Assembly: GCF_003382285.1 (NCBI RefSeq)
Contig: NZ_QTJR01000006.1
Span: 62,001-126,000, forward strand
Direction of reading: 5' to 3'
From: Lysobacter soli
GTDB lineage: Bacteria; Pseudomonadota; Gammaproteobacteria; Xanthomonadales; Xanthomonadaceae
DNA: 64,000 nucleotides
The translations under genes were made by a program, and so were the position numbers. This document shows, one piece after another, positions 55,085-64,000 of the stretch; position 1 is the stretch's first letter; every line of letters starts with the position of its first letter. Below the pieces are notes generated by a model. It had not been told where the DNA came from. It worked only from the letters and a program-made list of their open reading frames with translations, and searched no databases.

Positions 55085-56336
55085 GCATCGTCACCCGTTG
55101 CGGTACCGGCTTGGTTTTATCGAGCTTGGTCCAGAGCGGCATGGTGATGAAGAAGGCGAAGTACAGGAACGTCAGCACGCGGCCGATGATCGTCTCCACC
55201 GGGTCGGTACCCGGGCCGGCGCCGATCTTGCCCAGCCACAGGAAGCAGATGGCCAGCACGCCCAGCATCACCTTGGTGATCCAGCCGCGGTAGCGGTGCG
55301 ACTTGACCGGCGACTTGTCCAGCCACGGCACGAAGAACAGCACCGCGATCGCCGAGAACATCACCAGCACGCCGCTGAGCTTGTGCGGGATGACGCGCAG
55401 CATCGCGTAGTACGGCGTGTAGTACCACACCGGCTTGATGTGCTCCGGCGTCACCAGGCGGTTGGCCTCGGTGAAGTTGTCGTGCTCCAGGAACCAGCCA
55501 CCGAAGGCCGGCGCGAAGAAGATCACGAACGCGCAGATGATCAGGAAGAAGCCGACGCCGAACAGGTCCTTGACCGTGTAGTACGGATGGAACGGGATGC
55601 CGTCGGCCGGCTTGTTCGGATCCCAGCGGTTGCCCTTCGGACCCTTCTTGATCTCGACGCCGTCGGGGTTGTTCGAACCCACTTCGTGCAGCGCGCCCAG
55701 GTGCAGCACGACCAGCAGCAGCAGGACGAGCGGCAGCGCGATGACGTGCAGCGCGAAGAAGCGGTTCAGCGTGGCGTCGCCCGGCAGGAAGTCGCCCATG
55801 ATCCATTCGGTCAGGCCGTTGCCGATGACGGGGATCGCGCCGAACAGCGAGATGATCACCTTGGCGCCCCAGAACGACATCTGGCCCCACGGCAGCACGT
55901 AGCCCATGAAGGCCTCGGCCATCAGGACCAGGTAGATCAGCATGCCCAGGATCCACACCAGCTCGCGCGGCTTCTGGTAGGAGCCGTACATCAGGCCGCG
56001 GAACATGTGCAGGTACACGACGATGAAGAACATCGACGCGCCGGTGGAGTGCATGTAGCGGATCAGCCAGCCCCACTCCACGTCGCGCATGATGTATTCG
56101 ACCGACGAGAACGCTTCGGCCGCGGACGGCTTGAAGTGCATCGTCAGGAAGATGCCGGTGACGATCTGGTTGACCAGCACCAGCAGCGCGAGCGAACCGA
56201 AGTAGTACCAGAGGTTGAAGTTCTTCGGCGCGTAGTACTCGGTCATGTGCTTGCGGTACGCCGGCATCATCGCCGGGGCCCGCTCGTTGACCCAGTCCAT
56301 CACGCCGCCAGCGGCCTTCGTGAGAATGTTCGCCAT
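55077..56336 (-). CDS. petB: Cytochrome b of the bc1 complex
   Basis: 419 residues with eight membrane helices. Heme b ligands are His pairs in helices B and D (MHFKPSAAEAFSSVEYIMRD, WLIRYMHSTGASMFFIVVYL and LNRFFALHVIALPLVLLLLV, VVLHLGALHEVGSN). The Qo motif is PEHIKPVWYYTPYYAMLRVI (PEW-type, here PEH). It oxidises ubiquinol and drives proton movement. It follows petA by three bases. Confidence 0.96.
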   Translation of the reverse strand: MANILTKAAGGVMDWVNERAPAMMPAYRKHMTEYYAPKNFNLWYYFGSLALLVLVNQIVTGIFLTMHFKPSAAEAFSSVEYIMRDVEWGWLIRYMHSTGASMFFIVVYLHMFRGLMYGSYQKPRELVWILGMLIYLVLMAEAFMGYVLPWGQMSFWGAKVIISLFGAIPVIGNGLTEWIMGDFLPGDATLNRFFALHVIALPLVLLLLVVLHLGALHEVGSNNPDGVEIKKGPKGNRWDPNKPADGIPFHPYYTVKDLFGVGFFLIICAFVIFFAPAFGGWFLEHDNFTEANRLVTPEHIKPVWYYTPYYAMLRVIPHKLSGVLVMFSAIAVLFFVPWLDKSPVKSHRYRGWITKVMLGVLAICFLWLGKIGAGPGTDPVETIIGRVLTFLYFAFFITMPLWTKLDKTKPVPQRVTMHD

Positions 56337-56339
56337 GGC

Positions 56340-56963
56340 TTACGCCGCTCCCTTGCTGCTGGACGAGGGATCGACACCGATGACGATCGTGGTGTCGTTC
56401 TCGTAATGATGCGGCGGCACGAGCAGGTTGATCGGCGCCGGGACACCCTGGAACACGCGACCGGCCATGTCGAAGCGCGATTTGTGGCAGGGGCAGAAGT
56501 AACCGCCCTTCCACTCCGGATCGAACGGCTCGGGGCGGATCTCGGCCTTCATTTCCGGCGAGCAGCCCAGGTGGGTGCACAGGCCGACGAGGACCGAAAT
56601 CTCCGGCTTGATCGAACGCAGCTCACCGGTGATGTACGCCGGCTGCTGGTCCTTGTTCTCGGACTTGGGATCGCGCAGGTGCGCGTCCAGCGTCGGCAGC
56701 GCGTCGAGGATCGCCTTGGAGCGCTTGACGATCCAGATCGGCTGGCCGCGCCATTCCATGATCAGTCGCTGGCCTTCTTCCAGCGCCGAGATGTCGGCGG
56801 TCACCGGTGCACCAGCGAGCTTCGCCCGCGTGCTCGGATTCCACGACTTGATGAAGGGCACCGCCACGAAACCGGCACCGACCGCGCCGACCACTGCAGT
56901 GGTCGCGGTCAGGAACCGACGGCGGCCCTGGTTGACAGGATCGTTGACCCCTTGGTTGGCCAT
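56340..56963 (-). CDS. petA: Rieske iron-sulfur subunit of the bc1 complex
   Basis: 207 residues. A Tat-type N-terminus (GRRRFLTATTAVVGAVGAGF) anchors it. The [2Fe-2S] ligands are Cys129/His131 (CTHLGC) and Cys157/His160 (CPCHKSRFD), with Cys134 and Cys159 forming the disulfide. It is the first gene of petABC, the aerobic cytochrome bc1 operon. Confidence 0.97.
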   Translation of the reverse strand: MANQGVNDPVNQGRRRFLTATTAVVGAVGAGFVAVPFIKSWNPSTRAKLAGAPVTADISALEEGQRLIMEWRGQPIWIVKRSKAILDALPTLDAHLRDPKSENKDQQPAYITGELRSIKPEISVLVGLCTHLGCSPEMKAEIRPEPFDPEWKGGYFCPCHKSRFDMAGRVFQGVPAPINLLVPPHHYENDTTIVIGVDPSSSSKGAA

Positions 56964-57156
56964 CCGGCACTCCGCAAAGCTGGAACGAAGTTACGCCGCA
57001 CTGCCAACGCCACTGGCGACAGCTCGCGGCACAAAAGACGGGGAAGTGTAACGGAACGATGAATGAACCGACAATCCGCTACACGTTGCGCGAGTCGTCC
57101 GCTGGACGGACGCGCACGCACCCCACGCCCCGCCGGGCGCGGGATGGGAAAAAACG

Positions 57157-58110
57157 TCAGCGCATCATGGCGGTGGCGCCCCGATAACGATCGGCCAGCT
57201 GGCCCACGCGCTGGACATAACGCTGGGTTTCGCTGTAAGGCGGCACGCCGTTGTACTTGTCGACGGCGCCCTCGCCCGCGTTGTAGCCGGCGGCGGCGAG
57301 GGTCAGGTTGTTGTTGAAGCGCTTGAGCAACCACGCCAGGTACTGCACGCCGCCCTGGATGTTCTGGCGGGCGTCGAACGCATTGCTCACGCCGAATCGC
57401 CGCGCCGTGGCGGGCATCAACTGCATCAGCCCCTGCGCGCCGGCGCGCGAGAGCGCGTTCGGGTTGTAGGCCGATTCGGCATGGATGATCGCCCGCACGA
57501 TCGACTCATCGACGCCGTGCTGGCGCGCCGCGGCGGCGATCTCGTCGCGGTAGGCATCGGTGTTGAGGCGCACCGTGCCGAAGTTCACGCCCGGCCGCAT
57601 GGAGCAGGCGTAGCAGGTCTCGATGTAGCTGTAGCGGATCGTGCGCACCGCCGAGGCGCTGGCCACGTTCTGCGGCTTGCGGCTGGTGTAGTGACGCACG
57701 CCATCCTTGATGTAGGAGTACACCTGTCCCTGCACGACGCGCGGCGCGTTGTACGAAGGCGTGGGTACGGGCGTCGGTGCGATCGGCGCGGACGTAGCGA
57801 CGGTCGCCATCATCGAAGGCGTCGTCGATGCGGGCGCGGATGCCGACACCGAAGCGGTGACGGAAGAAGCCGGAGACGTCACCGCGCCGACGGCGGCGAC
57901 GGGCGTGGAAACCATCGGCTTCGATGCGGCGGACTTGCGCGCGGGGCCATCAGGCGTGTGGCTGACGACCGTGCACTTCGCACCGGCCGGGCGCTTGCTC
58001 ACGTAACTGCGTGAACCATCGGGACCGTCGCAACGGTACAGCGTGCCGGCAACGGACGGCGCCGCGGCCAACAGGCAGACGATCCCCAGCAGCAGTGAGC
58101 CCCCCCTCAT
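57157..58110 (-). CDS. Lytic transglycosylase, copy 1
   Basis: 317 residues. Signal peptide 1-22, a DUF4124-like N-part ([20 protein letters not shown]), a Ser/Ala/Pro linker and an SLT catalytic domain (185-310): [20 protein letters not shown] with the catalytic Glu, [15 protein letters not shown] and [20 protein letters not shown]. It cuts glycan strands with anhydro-MurNAc formation in the periplasm. A paralog lies directly upstream. Confidence 0.92.
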   Translation of the reverse strand: MRGGSLLLGIVCLLAAAPSVAGTLYRCDGPDGSRSYVSKRPAGAKCTVVSHTPDGPARKSAASKPMVSTPVAAVGAVTSPASSVTASVSASAPASTTPSMMATVATSAPIAPTPVPTPSYNAPRVVQGQVYSYIKDGVRHYTSRKPQNVASASAVRTIRYSYIETCYACSMRPGVNFGTVRLNTDAYRDEIAAAARQHGVDESIVRAIIHAESAYNPNALSRAGAQGLMQLMPATARRFGVSNAFDARQNIQGGVQYLAWLLKRFNNNLTLAAAGYNAGEGAVDKYNGVPPYSETQRYVQRVGQLADRYRGATAMMR

Positions 58111-58224
58111 GGCCGCGAGTGTGTCCTGTCTGCTTCCCCTTCACAAGTCCTTGATTGCGCTGGCCTCGTGAAACGTGACCGCGCCCGCATCCCTGCCCCG
58201 CCCGCCGGTCGAACCCCTGGCGGC

Positions 58225-59013
58225 TCAGCGCCGCATCGCGGTCGCCGACCGGTATCGCTCGGCCAGTACCGCCACCCGCTGCACGTAGCGCTGGGTCTCG
58301 TCGAAGGGCGGCACGCCGCGATAGCGGTCGACCGCGCCCTCGCCGGCGTTGTAACCCGCGGCGGCCAGGACCAGGTTCCCGTCGAACCGCTGCAGCAACC
58401 ACGCCAGGTACTGCACGCCGCCGCGGATGTTCTGGCGGATATCGAAGACGTTGACCACGCCGAAGCGCCGGGCGGTGGCGGGCATCAACTGCATCAGCCC
58501 CTGCGCGCCGACGCGCGAGATGGCATTCGGGTTGTAGGCCGACTCGGCGTGGATGATCGCCCGCACCACCGCCTCGTCGACGCCGAAATCGCGCGAGGCC
58601 GATGCGATTTCCGCGCTGAAGGCCCGGGTGTCCAGCCGGATCGTCGCGAAGTCCACGCCGGGCTGGAGCGCACAGGCGTAGCAGGACTCCATATAGGTGT
58701 AGGTGACCCGGCTCACCGGCCCGAGCCCGGCGCGCGGGGTCGGACGCTGGCTGGCGTAGTGGACGACGCCGGCCTCGGTGTAGGTGTAGACCTGGCCCCG
58801 GGCCACGCGCATCGGCGGCAGGGCGCCGGCCGCGTCCGCGGCTTCGACCGCCGCCGGCGCATCGTCCGCCGCACCGGACGGGAAGCCGAACGACTGCGCC
58901 GGCGCGGACGGCCGGCTTGGCTGCCCCAGCCCGGACTGTGCCCACGCCGCGGGCGCCGCCACGAGCAGCCCGGCCAACCCCAGCGATGCAAAGCCTGCCT
59001 TCAGGGACTTCAC
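58225..59013 (-). CDS. Lytic transglycosylase, copy 2
   Basis: 262 residues from GTG 59013 (signal [20 protein letters not shown]). The SLT domain (130-255) reads [35 protein letters not shown] and [20 protein letters not shown], close to copy 1. It lacks the N-terminal Cys-containing DUF4124 part and has a Cys pair before the domain (MESCYACAL), which copy 1 also has (IETCYACSM). The start codon is inferred from the signal peptide. Confidence 0.88.
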   Translation of the reverse strand: MKSLKAGFASLGLAGLLVAAPAAWAQSGLGQPSRPSAPAQSFGFPSGAADDAPAAVEAADAAGALPPMRVARGQVYTYTEAGVVHYASQRPTPRAGLGPVSRVTYTYMESCYACALQPGVDFATIRLDTRAFSAEIASASRDFGVDEAVVRAIIHAESAYNPNAISRVGAQGLMQLMPATARRFGVVNVFDIRQNIRGGVQYLAWLLQRFDGNLVLAAAGYNAGEGAVDRYRGVPPFDETQRYVQRVAVLAERYRSATAMRR

Positions 59014-59160
59014 GAACGTCAGGGTCGTCGGCGCGGCCCGCGCGCCCTCCGTCTGCCCTCTGATTCTCAGAACGCGATTGCGGGCCGAACCCGGACCGCG
59101 GCCTGTAGAATGCGCCCCCTCCGGCGCGGAATAACCGCCGCCCCTCCCGGATCGAGCCAG

Positions 59161-60582
59161 ATGAGCCAGACCAACACGACTTCCCTGCCCTTCGAGGCAG
59201 CCGCCGAGCGCGGCACCGATGCTGCCGTCGCCACCGCGCCGCGCAAGCTCTACATCCAGACCCACGGTTGCCAGATGAACGAGTACGACTCGGCCAAGAT
59301 GGCCGACGTGCTCGCCGCCAGCGACGGCCTGGAGCTGACCGACAACGCCGAAGAGGCCGACGTTATCCTGATCAACACCTGCTCGATCCGCGAGAAGGCG
59401 CAGGAGAAGGTCTTCAGCCAGCTCGGCCGCTGGAAGTCGCTGAAGAACGGCGGCAAGCCGGTCGTGATCGGCGTCGGCGGCTGCGTGGCGTCGCAGGAAG
59501 GCGAGGCGATCGTGAAGCGCGCGCCCTTCGTGGACCTGGTGTTCGGCCCGCAGACGCTGCACCGGCTGCCCGAACTCATCCAGGCCCGTCGCGACACCGG
59601 CCTACCGCAGGTCGACATCTCCTTCCCCGAGATCGAGAAGTTCGACCGCCTGCCCGAGCCGCGCGCCGAAGGCCCGTCGGCGTTCGTGTCGATCATGGAA
59701 GGCTGCAGCAAGTACTGCTCGTTCTGCGTGGTGCCCTACACGCGCGGCGAGGAAATCAGCCGTCCGTTCGAGGACGTGCTGGTCGAAGTGGCCGACCTCG
59801 CCTCGCAGGGCGTGCGCGAGATCAACCTGCTCGGCCAGAACGTCAACGCGTATCGCGGCCCGTACGGAGAAGACGGCGAAGTCGCCGACCTCGGCCTGCT
59901 GATCCGCGCCATCGCCGAGATCGAAGGCGTCGGCCGCATCCGTTTCACTACCTCGCATCCGCTGGAGTTCTCCGACTCGCTGATCGAGGCCTACCGCGAC
60001 GTGCCCAAGCTCGCCAACTACCTGCACCTTCCGGTGCAGGCCGGCAGCGACCGCATCCTGAGCGCGATGAAGCGCGGCTACACCGCCATCGAGTTCAAGC
60101 AGAAGATCCGCAAGCTGCGCGCGGTGCGCCCGGACATTTCGGTCAGCTCCGACTTCATCGTGGGTTTCCCCGGCGAGACCGACGCCGATTTCGAGAAGAC
60201 GATGAAGCTGATCGAGGACGTCGGCTTCGACCAGTCGTTCTCCTTCATCTACTCGCGCCGCCCCGGTACGCCGGCGGCCGACCTGGAAGACAACGTTTCC
60301 AGCGAGGAAAAGCATGCGCGCCTGTCGCGCCTGCAGGCGCACATCAACGCGCATGCGCGGTCGATCTCCGACGCGATGGTCGGTACCACGCAGAGCGTGC
60401 TGGTCGAAGGCCCGTCGAAGAAGAACCCGAACGAGCTCACCGGCAAGACCGAGAACATGCGTTCGGTGAACTTCCCCGGCCACGCGCGCCTGATCGGCCA
60501 GTTCGTCGATGTCGTCATCACCGAGGCGATGAGCAACTCGCTGCGTGGCCGCGTGGCGGTGGCCGAAGCGAACGGCGCCTGA
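59161..60582 (+). CDS. miaB: tRNA-2-methylthio-N6-dimethylallyladenosine synthase
   Basis: 473 residues. UPF0004 domain with Cys ([44 protein letters not shown]), radical-SAM cluster CxxxCxxC ([19 protein letters not shown]) near 180, and a TRAM domain at the C-terminus. It methylthiolates i6A37 in tRNAs reading UNN codons. It is divergent from the transglycosylase gene. Confidence 0.97.
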   Translation: MSQTNTTSLPFEAAAERGTDAAVATAPRKLYIQTHGCQMNEYDSAKMADVLAASDGLELTDNAEEADVILINTCSIREKAQEKVFSQLGRWKSLKNGGKPVVIGVGGCVASQEGEAIVKRAPFVDLVFGPQTLHRLPELIQARRDTGLPQVDISFPEIEKFDRLPEPRAEGPSAFVSIMEGCSKYCSFCVVPYTRGEEISRPFEDVLVEVADLASQGVREINLLGQNVNAYRGPYGEDGEVADLGLLIRAIAEIEGVGRIRFTTSHPLEFSDSLIEAYRDVPKLANYLHLPVQAGSDRILSAMKRGYTAIEFKQKIRKLRAVRPDISVSSDFIVGFPGETDADFEKTMKLIEDVGFDQSFSFIYSRRPGTPAADLEDNVSSEEKHARLSRLQAHINAHARSISDAMVGTTQSVLVEGPSKKNPNELTGKTENMRSVNFPGHARLIGQFVDVVITEAMSNSLRGRVAVAEANGA

Positions 60583-60627
60583 TCCCGGCGCCGTTCGCGG
60601 CATCGTTCCGGCGCGCGCCGGGACGGC

Positions 60628-61680
60628 TTACTTCAGCACCGTCCCGACGTCGACGATCTCGACGCCCTGCAGCTGGCCCAGCCAGGTGTCGAACCAGGGC
60701 TTGTGCGCGGCCCCCACGATGGACAGCACGCGCGCGCCCGGCTTCTCGCGAAACGTCTCGCGGATGTTGGCGACCATACGCAGGTTGCGCGTTTCCCAGC
60801 CGGCGACCCACACCTGCGGATAACGCTCGGGCGAAGTCGACCGCATCGCCGGCACGATGTTGTTCTTCGCGCGTGCATCCAGCGACGCGGGCTGGTTGAG
60901 CACGCGATACAACGCCAGCATGTCGCCCGAATCGGTCGATACCTTCTCGCGCGTGAGCGCCGCGTCGAGCTCGGCGCGGTCCGAATCCCAGGCCGCCTGC
61001 AGTGCCTTGCCGAACGCCTGCACGTCGGCAATGCGTGCGTTGTCGCCGGTGTGGTTGTCCACCGCGTGCAGGCGCGGCAAGCCCAGCTGGACGGCAAGCC
61101 GCGCGCCGATCACGTAACTCTCGTCGTTGCGCGTTTCGAGTTTGCGCAGCATCGCGACGAGCGCCTCGTCCAAGCCATCGCCCGCGCGTCGTTCACCCGC
61201 GGGCAACTGCAGCCATTGCACATACGCCGACGCGCGATCGTTCGCGGCAAGAAAGCGCGAGGCCAGATGGCGGCGCTGCGCGGGCGTGGGTTGGGCAGGC
61301 CATTGCGCGAGGGTCTTCTCGACTTCGGCGATGGCCGCGGGAACGTCGAGCCCCGTCGCCTGCTTCGCCGCGTCCGTGCTGGCGCAGTAATCGGCGCCAT
61401 AGATCGCCGCGTTGCGCGCGGCCATGTCGCATTCCTCGCCTGGCAATGCCTCGATCGTGATGATCTCCGGCTTGAATGCGGCGAGCCGGTCGATCACCGG
61501 CGCCAGGGACGCGGGCTTGAACGATGCCGGCAGCCCGCTCAGATGCACCGAACCGAGCACCAGCACCTGCGCGCGTGGACCGGCCATGTCGCGATCAAGC
61601 GTTGCCAGATCGACCTGCGCGCTCGCCACCGCCGGCGCCATCAGGATCGCACCTGCCCATCGAATCCATCGTCCGCTCAT
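60628..61680 (-). CDS. DUF5694 / TraB-like exported protein
   Basis: 350 residues from ATG 61680 (GGAGG seven bases upstream). Signal peptide 1-21. VLVLGSVHLSGLPASFKPAS opens the TraB-like/DUF5694 domain (GSxHL motif with His), and IITIEALPGEECDMAA follows. EVWVAGWETRN-like QVWVAGWETRNLRMVANIRE and SIVGAAHKPWFDTWL near the end hold His/Glu conserved in this family. It is unlike the GumN protein at 14052, which lacks the His. Function is unknown. Confidence 0.85.
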   Translation of the reverse strand: MSGRWIRWAGAILMAPAVASAQVDLATLDRDMAGPRAQVLVLGSVHLSGLPASFKPASLAPVIDRLAAFKPEIITIEALPGEECDMAARNAAIYGADYCASTDAAKQATGLDVPAAIAEVEKTLAQWPAQPTPAQRRHLASRFLAANDRASAYVQWLQLPAGERRAGDGLDEALVAMLRKLETRNDESYVIGARLAVQLGLPRLHAVDNHTGDNARIADVQAFGKALQAAWDSDRAELDAALTREKVSTDSGDMLALYRVLNQPASLDARAKNNIVPAMRSTSPERYPQVWVAGWETRNLRMVANIRETFREKPGARVLSIVGAAHKPWFDTWLGQLQGVEIVDVGTVLK

Positions 61681-61763
61681 CCACTCCTCCCATGGTGCGT
61701 TCGCAAGGACGGCCATTCTCGCAGCCCGCGTGGCGTCCCACCCGTGACATCGGACACAGGGCG

Positions 61764-63395
61764 CTACGCATCGACGAACGCCCTTTCGAGCAGGCGGCCA
61801 TTCTCGAGTACGAGTCGCCGCGTCGGCGAAAGGGCTTCGACGAACGCCGCGTCGTGGCTGATGATCACCAGCGCACCGCGATACGCGCGCAGGGCGCGTT
61901 CGAGTTCGCGCACCGCATGCAGATCGAGGTTGTTGGTCGGTTCGTCCAGCACGAGCAGTTGCGGCGCGGGCGTCGCATGCAGCGTGCACGCGAGGCTGAT
62001 GCGCAGCCGCTCGCCGCCGGAAAGCGCCGCGATCGGCCGATGCATGGCGGCACCGCGGAAAAGCCAGCGTGCGAGCAGGTTCGCACGTTCGACGTCGTCG
62101 AGCGCGGGCGTGCTCGCGCTGAAACAGCCCATCACGGTGTCCTGCGCGTCGAACGCGTCGAGCCGTTGCGACAGTCGCGCGACGCGACCTTCGCCGCGCC
62201 TGGTGACGCCCGAACCCGGCGTGAGATCGCCGCAGAGCAATCGCGCGATCGTGGTCTTCCCCGAGCCGTTGCCGCCGGCGATGGCGATGCGTTCGGGGCC
62301 GCGGATGTCCAGGTCGATTCCGCCGGGCGCGAACAGGGCGACGCCATCATGGAGTACCTGCAGCGATCGACCGGAAAACAGCCATCTGCCCGGCGGCACG
62401 TGCGTGTCCGGCAATTCGATGCCGAGGTCGGGCTCCTCGCGGGTCGACCGTTGCGCGACCGCCAGGCGTCGGCCCGCGTCGGCCAGTCGCGCCGCATGCA
62501 CGTCTTCCGAGCGGCCCGCTGCAACCTGCGCCGCGCGCTGGCGATTGCCCGCGACGATGCGTGGCAGTCCCGCATCCGATGCGCCACGACGTGCGTTGGA
62601 CGCGCGACGTTCGGTGCGCTCGCGCGCCTGCTGGCGTTCACGTTCCTCCCGCTTCACGGCGCGTCGCAGGCTGCGCACGTCCTGCTCCGCGGCGTCGGCC
62701 TGCACGCGAACGGCCTCTTCGTAGAACGCGAAATCGCCCCCGTACAGACGCAGCGACGTGCGATCGAGTTCGGCTACCTGGTCCACGCAGCCCAGCAGCG
62801 CGCGGTCGTGGCTTGCCATGACCAGGCAGCCGTCCCATTCGTCGATGAAGCGGTAAAGGCGCTGCCGCGCAGCGGCATCCAAGTGGTTGGATGGCTCATC
62901 GAGCAGCAAGACGTCCGGCCGCTTCAACCACTGTGCCGCGAGCCCAAGCGCCATCACTTCGCCGCCGCTGAGCGTGTCGAGCGTGCGGTCGAGCGCGAGG
63001 CGATCCAGCCCGAACGTGGCGAGGCTTGCCCGCGTGCGCTCTTTGAGATCCCACGCGTCGCCGACCGCATCGAACAGCGCCTGCTCCGCGCGCCCGGCCG
63101 CGATCGCCGCGAGCGCGTCGAGCCCTTCGCGCACGCCGAGCACGTCGGCGACGCGCAAGGCACTGGGAAAGGCGAGATCCTGCGGCAGGTAAGCAAGTGA
63201 GCCGGCGATATCGACCTGCCCGGATGCAGGTGTCAGTTCGCCGGCGAGCAGGCGGAGCAACGTGCTCTTGCCCGCGCCGTTGGGCGCGACGATGCCCGTT
63301 CGACGGGCGTCGAGCGTGAAGGACAGTCCATCGAAGACCGGCGTGCCGTCCGGCCAGGCGAAACAAAGCTGGGAAACGCGTACGTGTGCGCGCAT
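61764..63395 (-). CDS. ABC-F family ATPase
   Basis: 543 residues from ATG 63395, chosen for GGAG nine bases upstream; ATG 63410 is possible. Two ATPase domains: Walker A VAPNGAGKSTLLRLLAG with LSGGEVMALGLAAQW and LLLDEPSNHLDAA; then GGNGSGKTTIARLLCG with LSGGERLRISLACTL and LVLDEPTNNLDLH. The linker (about 225-290) is a basic helical arm (EQDVRSLRRAVKREERERQQ). No membrane parts. ABC-F proteins act on the ribosome (E-site/antibiotic protection); substrate not clear. Confidence 0.92.
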   Translation of the reverse strand: MRAHVRVSQLCFAWPDGTPVFDGLSFTLDARRTGIVAPNGAGKSTLLRLLAGELTPASGQVDIAGSLAYLPQDLAFPSALRVADVLGVREGLDALAAIAAGRAEQALFDAVGDAWDLKERTRASLATFGLDRLALDRTLDTLSGGEVMALGLAAQWLKRPDVLLLDEPSNHLDAAARQRLYRFIDEWDGCLVMASHDRALLGCVDQVAELDRTSLRLYGGDFAFYEEAVRVQADAAEQDVRSLRRAVKREERERQQARERTERRASNARRGASDAGLPRIVAGNRQRAAQVAAGRSEDVHAARLADAGRRLAVAQRSTREEPDLGIELPDTHVPPGRWLFSGRSLQVLHDGVALFAPGGIDLDIRGPERIAIAGGNGSGKTTIARLLCGDLTPGSGVTRRGEGRVARLSQRLDAFDAQDTVMGCFSASTPALDDVERANLLARWLFRGAAMHRPIAALSGGERLRISLACTLHATPAPQLLVLDEPTNNLDLHAVRELERALRAYRGALVIISHDAAFVEALSPTRRLVLENGRLLERAFVDA

Positions 63396-63629
63396 GCGGG
63401 ATGACTCCATCGTGCCGGCGCCAGGGCGCGGCGATCAGAACGAACCTGCGTCAGGCGGCAGGTCGAAGGCTCTGCGGAAGGAGTCGTGGGATCACACTGC
63501 GGGAAGGTCTCCGTGGGCCCGTACGTGAATGCGTCGGGCGAAGCGCATTATCGGCCGTGCGGCGCGCGATGTCGCGCACGCACCGCCGGATCGTTCAGTT
63601 GCGTGAGGAACGCGACGGCGCGCGCTGCC

Positions 63630-64000
63630 TCATTTCGCGCGGTACACCGCCTTGCCGTCCACGTACGTCGCCTGCACGGTGAGGTTGCGCAGGCCGTTCG
63701 GCGCGATCGCCAGCGGATCCTCCGTCAGCACGACGAAATCCGCGCGTTTGCCGACGGCGAGGCTGCCGACCTGCGTTTCGGCGAAGCCCGCATAAGCGGC
63801 ATCGAGCGTGAAGCCGCGCAGCGCTTCGAACGCCGTCAGCTTCTCCTGCGGATACCAGCCGCCGGCCGGCAGGCCCTGCGCATCGGCGCGCATCGTCGCC
63901 GCGTACAGGCCGAAGCGCGGATCGACCGATTCCACCGGGAAGTCCGACCCCAGCGCGAGGCGCGCGCCGCTGTCGCGCAGCTGGCGCCACGCGTACGCGC
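63630..64000 (-). CDS. Amidohydrolase, C-terminal part (cut by window edge)
   Basis: The frame runs off the right edge. The last 122 residues include LRDSGARLALGSDFPVESVD (a metal Asp after GSD), AFEALRGFTLDAAYAGFAET and VGSLAVGKRADFVVLTEDPL, as in YtcJ-like/Amidohydro_3 enzymes. It ends DGKAVYRAK. A signal peptide and metal-binding His pair would lie outside. Substrate unknown. Confidence 0.85.
   Translation of the reverse strand, partial: AYAWRQLRDSGARLALGSDFPVESVDPRFGLYAATMRADAQGLPAGGWYPQEKLTAFEALRGFTLDAAYAGFAETQVGSLAVGKRADFVVLTEDPLAIAPNGLRNLTVQATYVDGKAVYRAK

Overview
The window looks like chromosomal DNA of a GC-rich gammaproteobacterium of the family Xanthomonadaceae, most likely Lysobacter or a close relative. 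This rests on protein sequence character (Dxs, the PilY1/minor-pilin set, an Oar-type TonB receptor, tandem lytic transglycosylases, the thrS-infC-rpmI-rplT-pheST-ihfA order) and on very high GC with long antisense shadow frames. Species cannot be fixed from the sequence alone.

Region 1 (1-6689) is one end of an integrated mobile element. A tyrosine integrase sits next to a 48-bp 3' fragment of tRNA-Phe (attachment site) at 6642-6689. All element genes lie on the minus strand: small phage/IME-type proteins, an HNH endonuclease, a winged-helix protein, a hypothetical protein, and an RHS/YD-type secreted protein cut by the window edge. Between the winged-helix gene and the hypothetical gene is an unusual stretch (2717-3181) built from seven different short 'words', each repeated two to four times. 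The other end of the element is outside the window.

Region 2 (7218-21400) is ordinary chromosome: a LEA14-like lipoprotein, an acyl-CoA dehydrogenase, an HNH protein, dxs, TraB/GumN and cupin proteins, a PAS-PAS-PAS histidine kinase, two tandem DUF1801 proteins, a Tat-exported beta-helix protein and tRNA-Pro(GGG). Region 3 (21484-31707, minus strand) is the translation/nucleoid block thrS-infC-rpmI-rplT-pheS-pheT-ihfA-merR, with tRNA-Val(GAC) and uvrB upstream. It shows a candidate Thr-codon leader peptide plus terminator before thrS, an ATC start codon for infC, an internal promoter before rpmI and a terminator/attenuator before pheS.

Region 4 (31859-41085) is type IV pilus: a solitary FimT/GspH pseudopilin, tRNA-Asn, the minor pilin operon fimU-pilV-pilW-pilX-pilY1-pilE, and, divergent from it, an AlgZ/FimS-like kinase with no AlgR next to it. 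Region 5 (41138-64000) is mostly housekeeping: ppnN, an Oar-like TonB receptor, marC, an SDR protein lacking catalytic residues, grxD, sodB, purEK, ycaR-nadC, an FHA protein, sspAB, petABC (cytochrome bc1), two lytic transglycosylases, miaB, a DUF5694/TraB-like protein, an ABC-F ATPase and a partial amidohydrolase.
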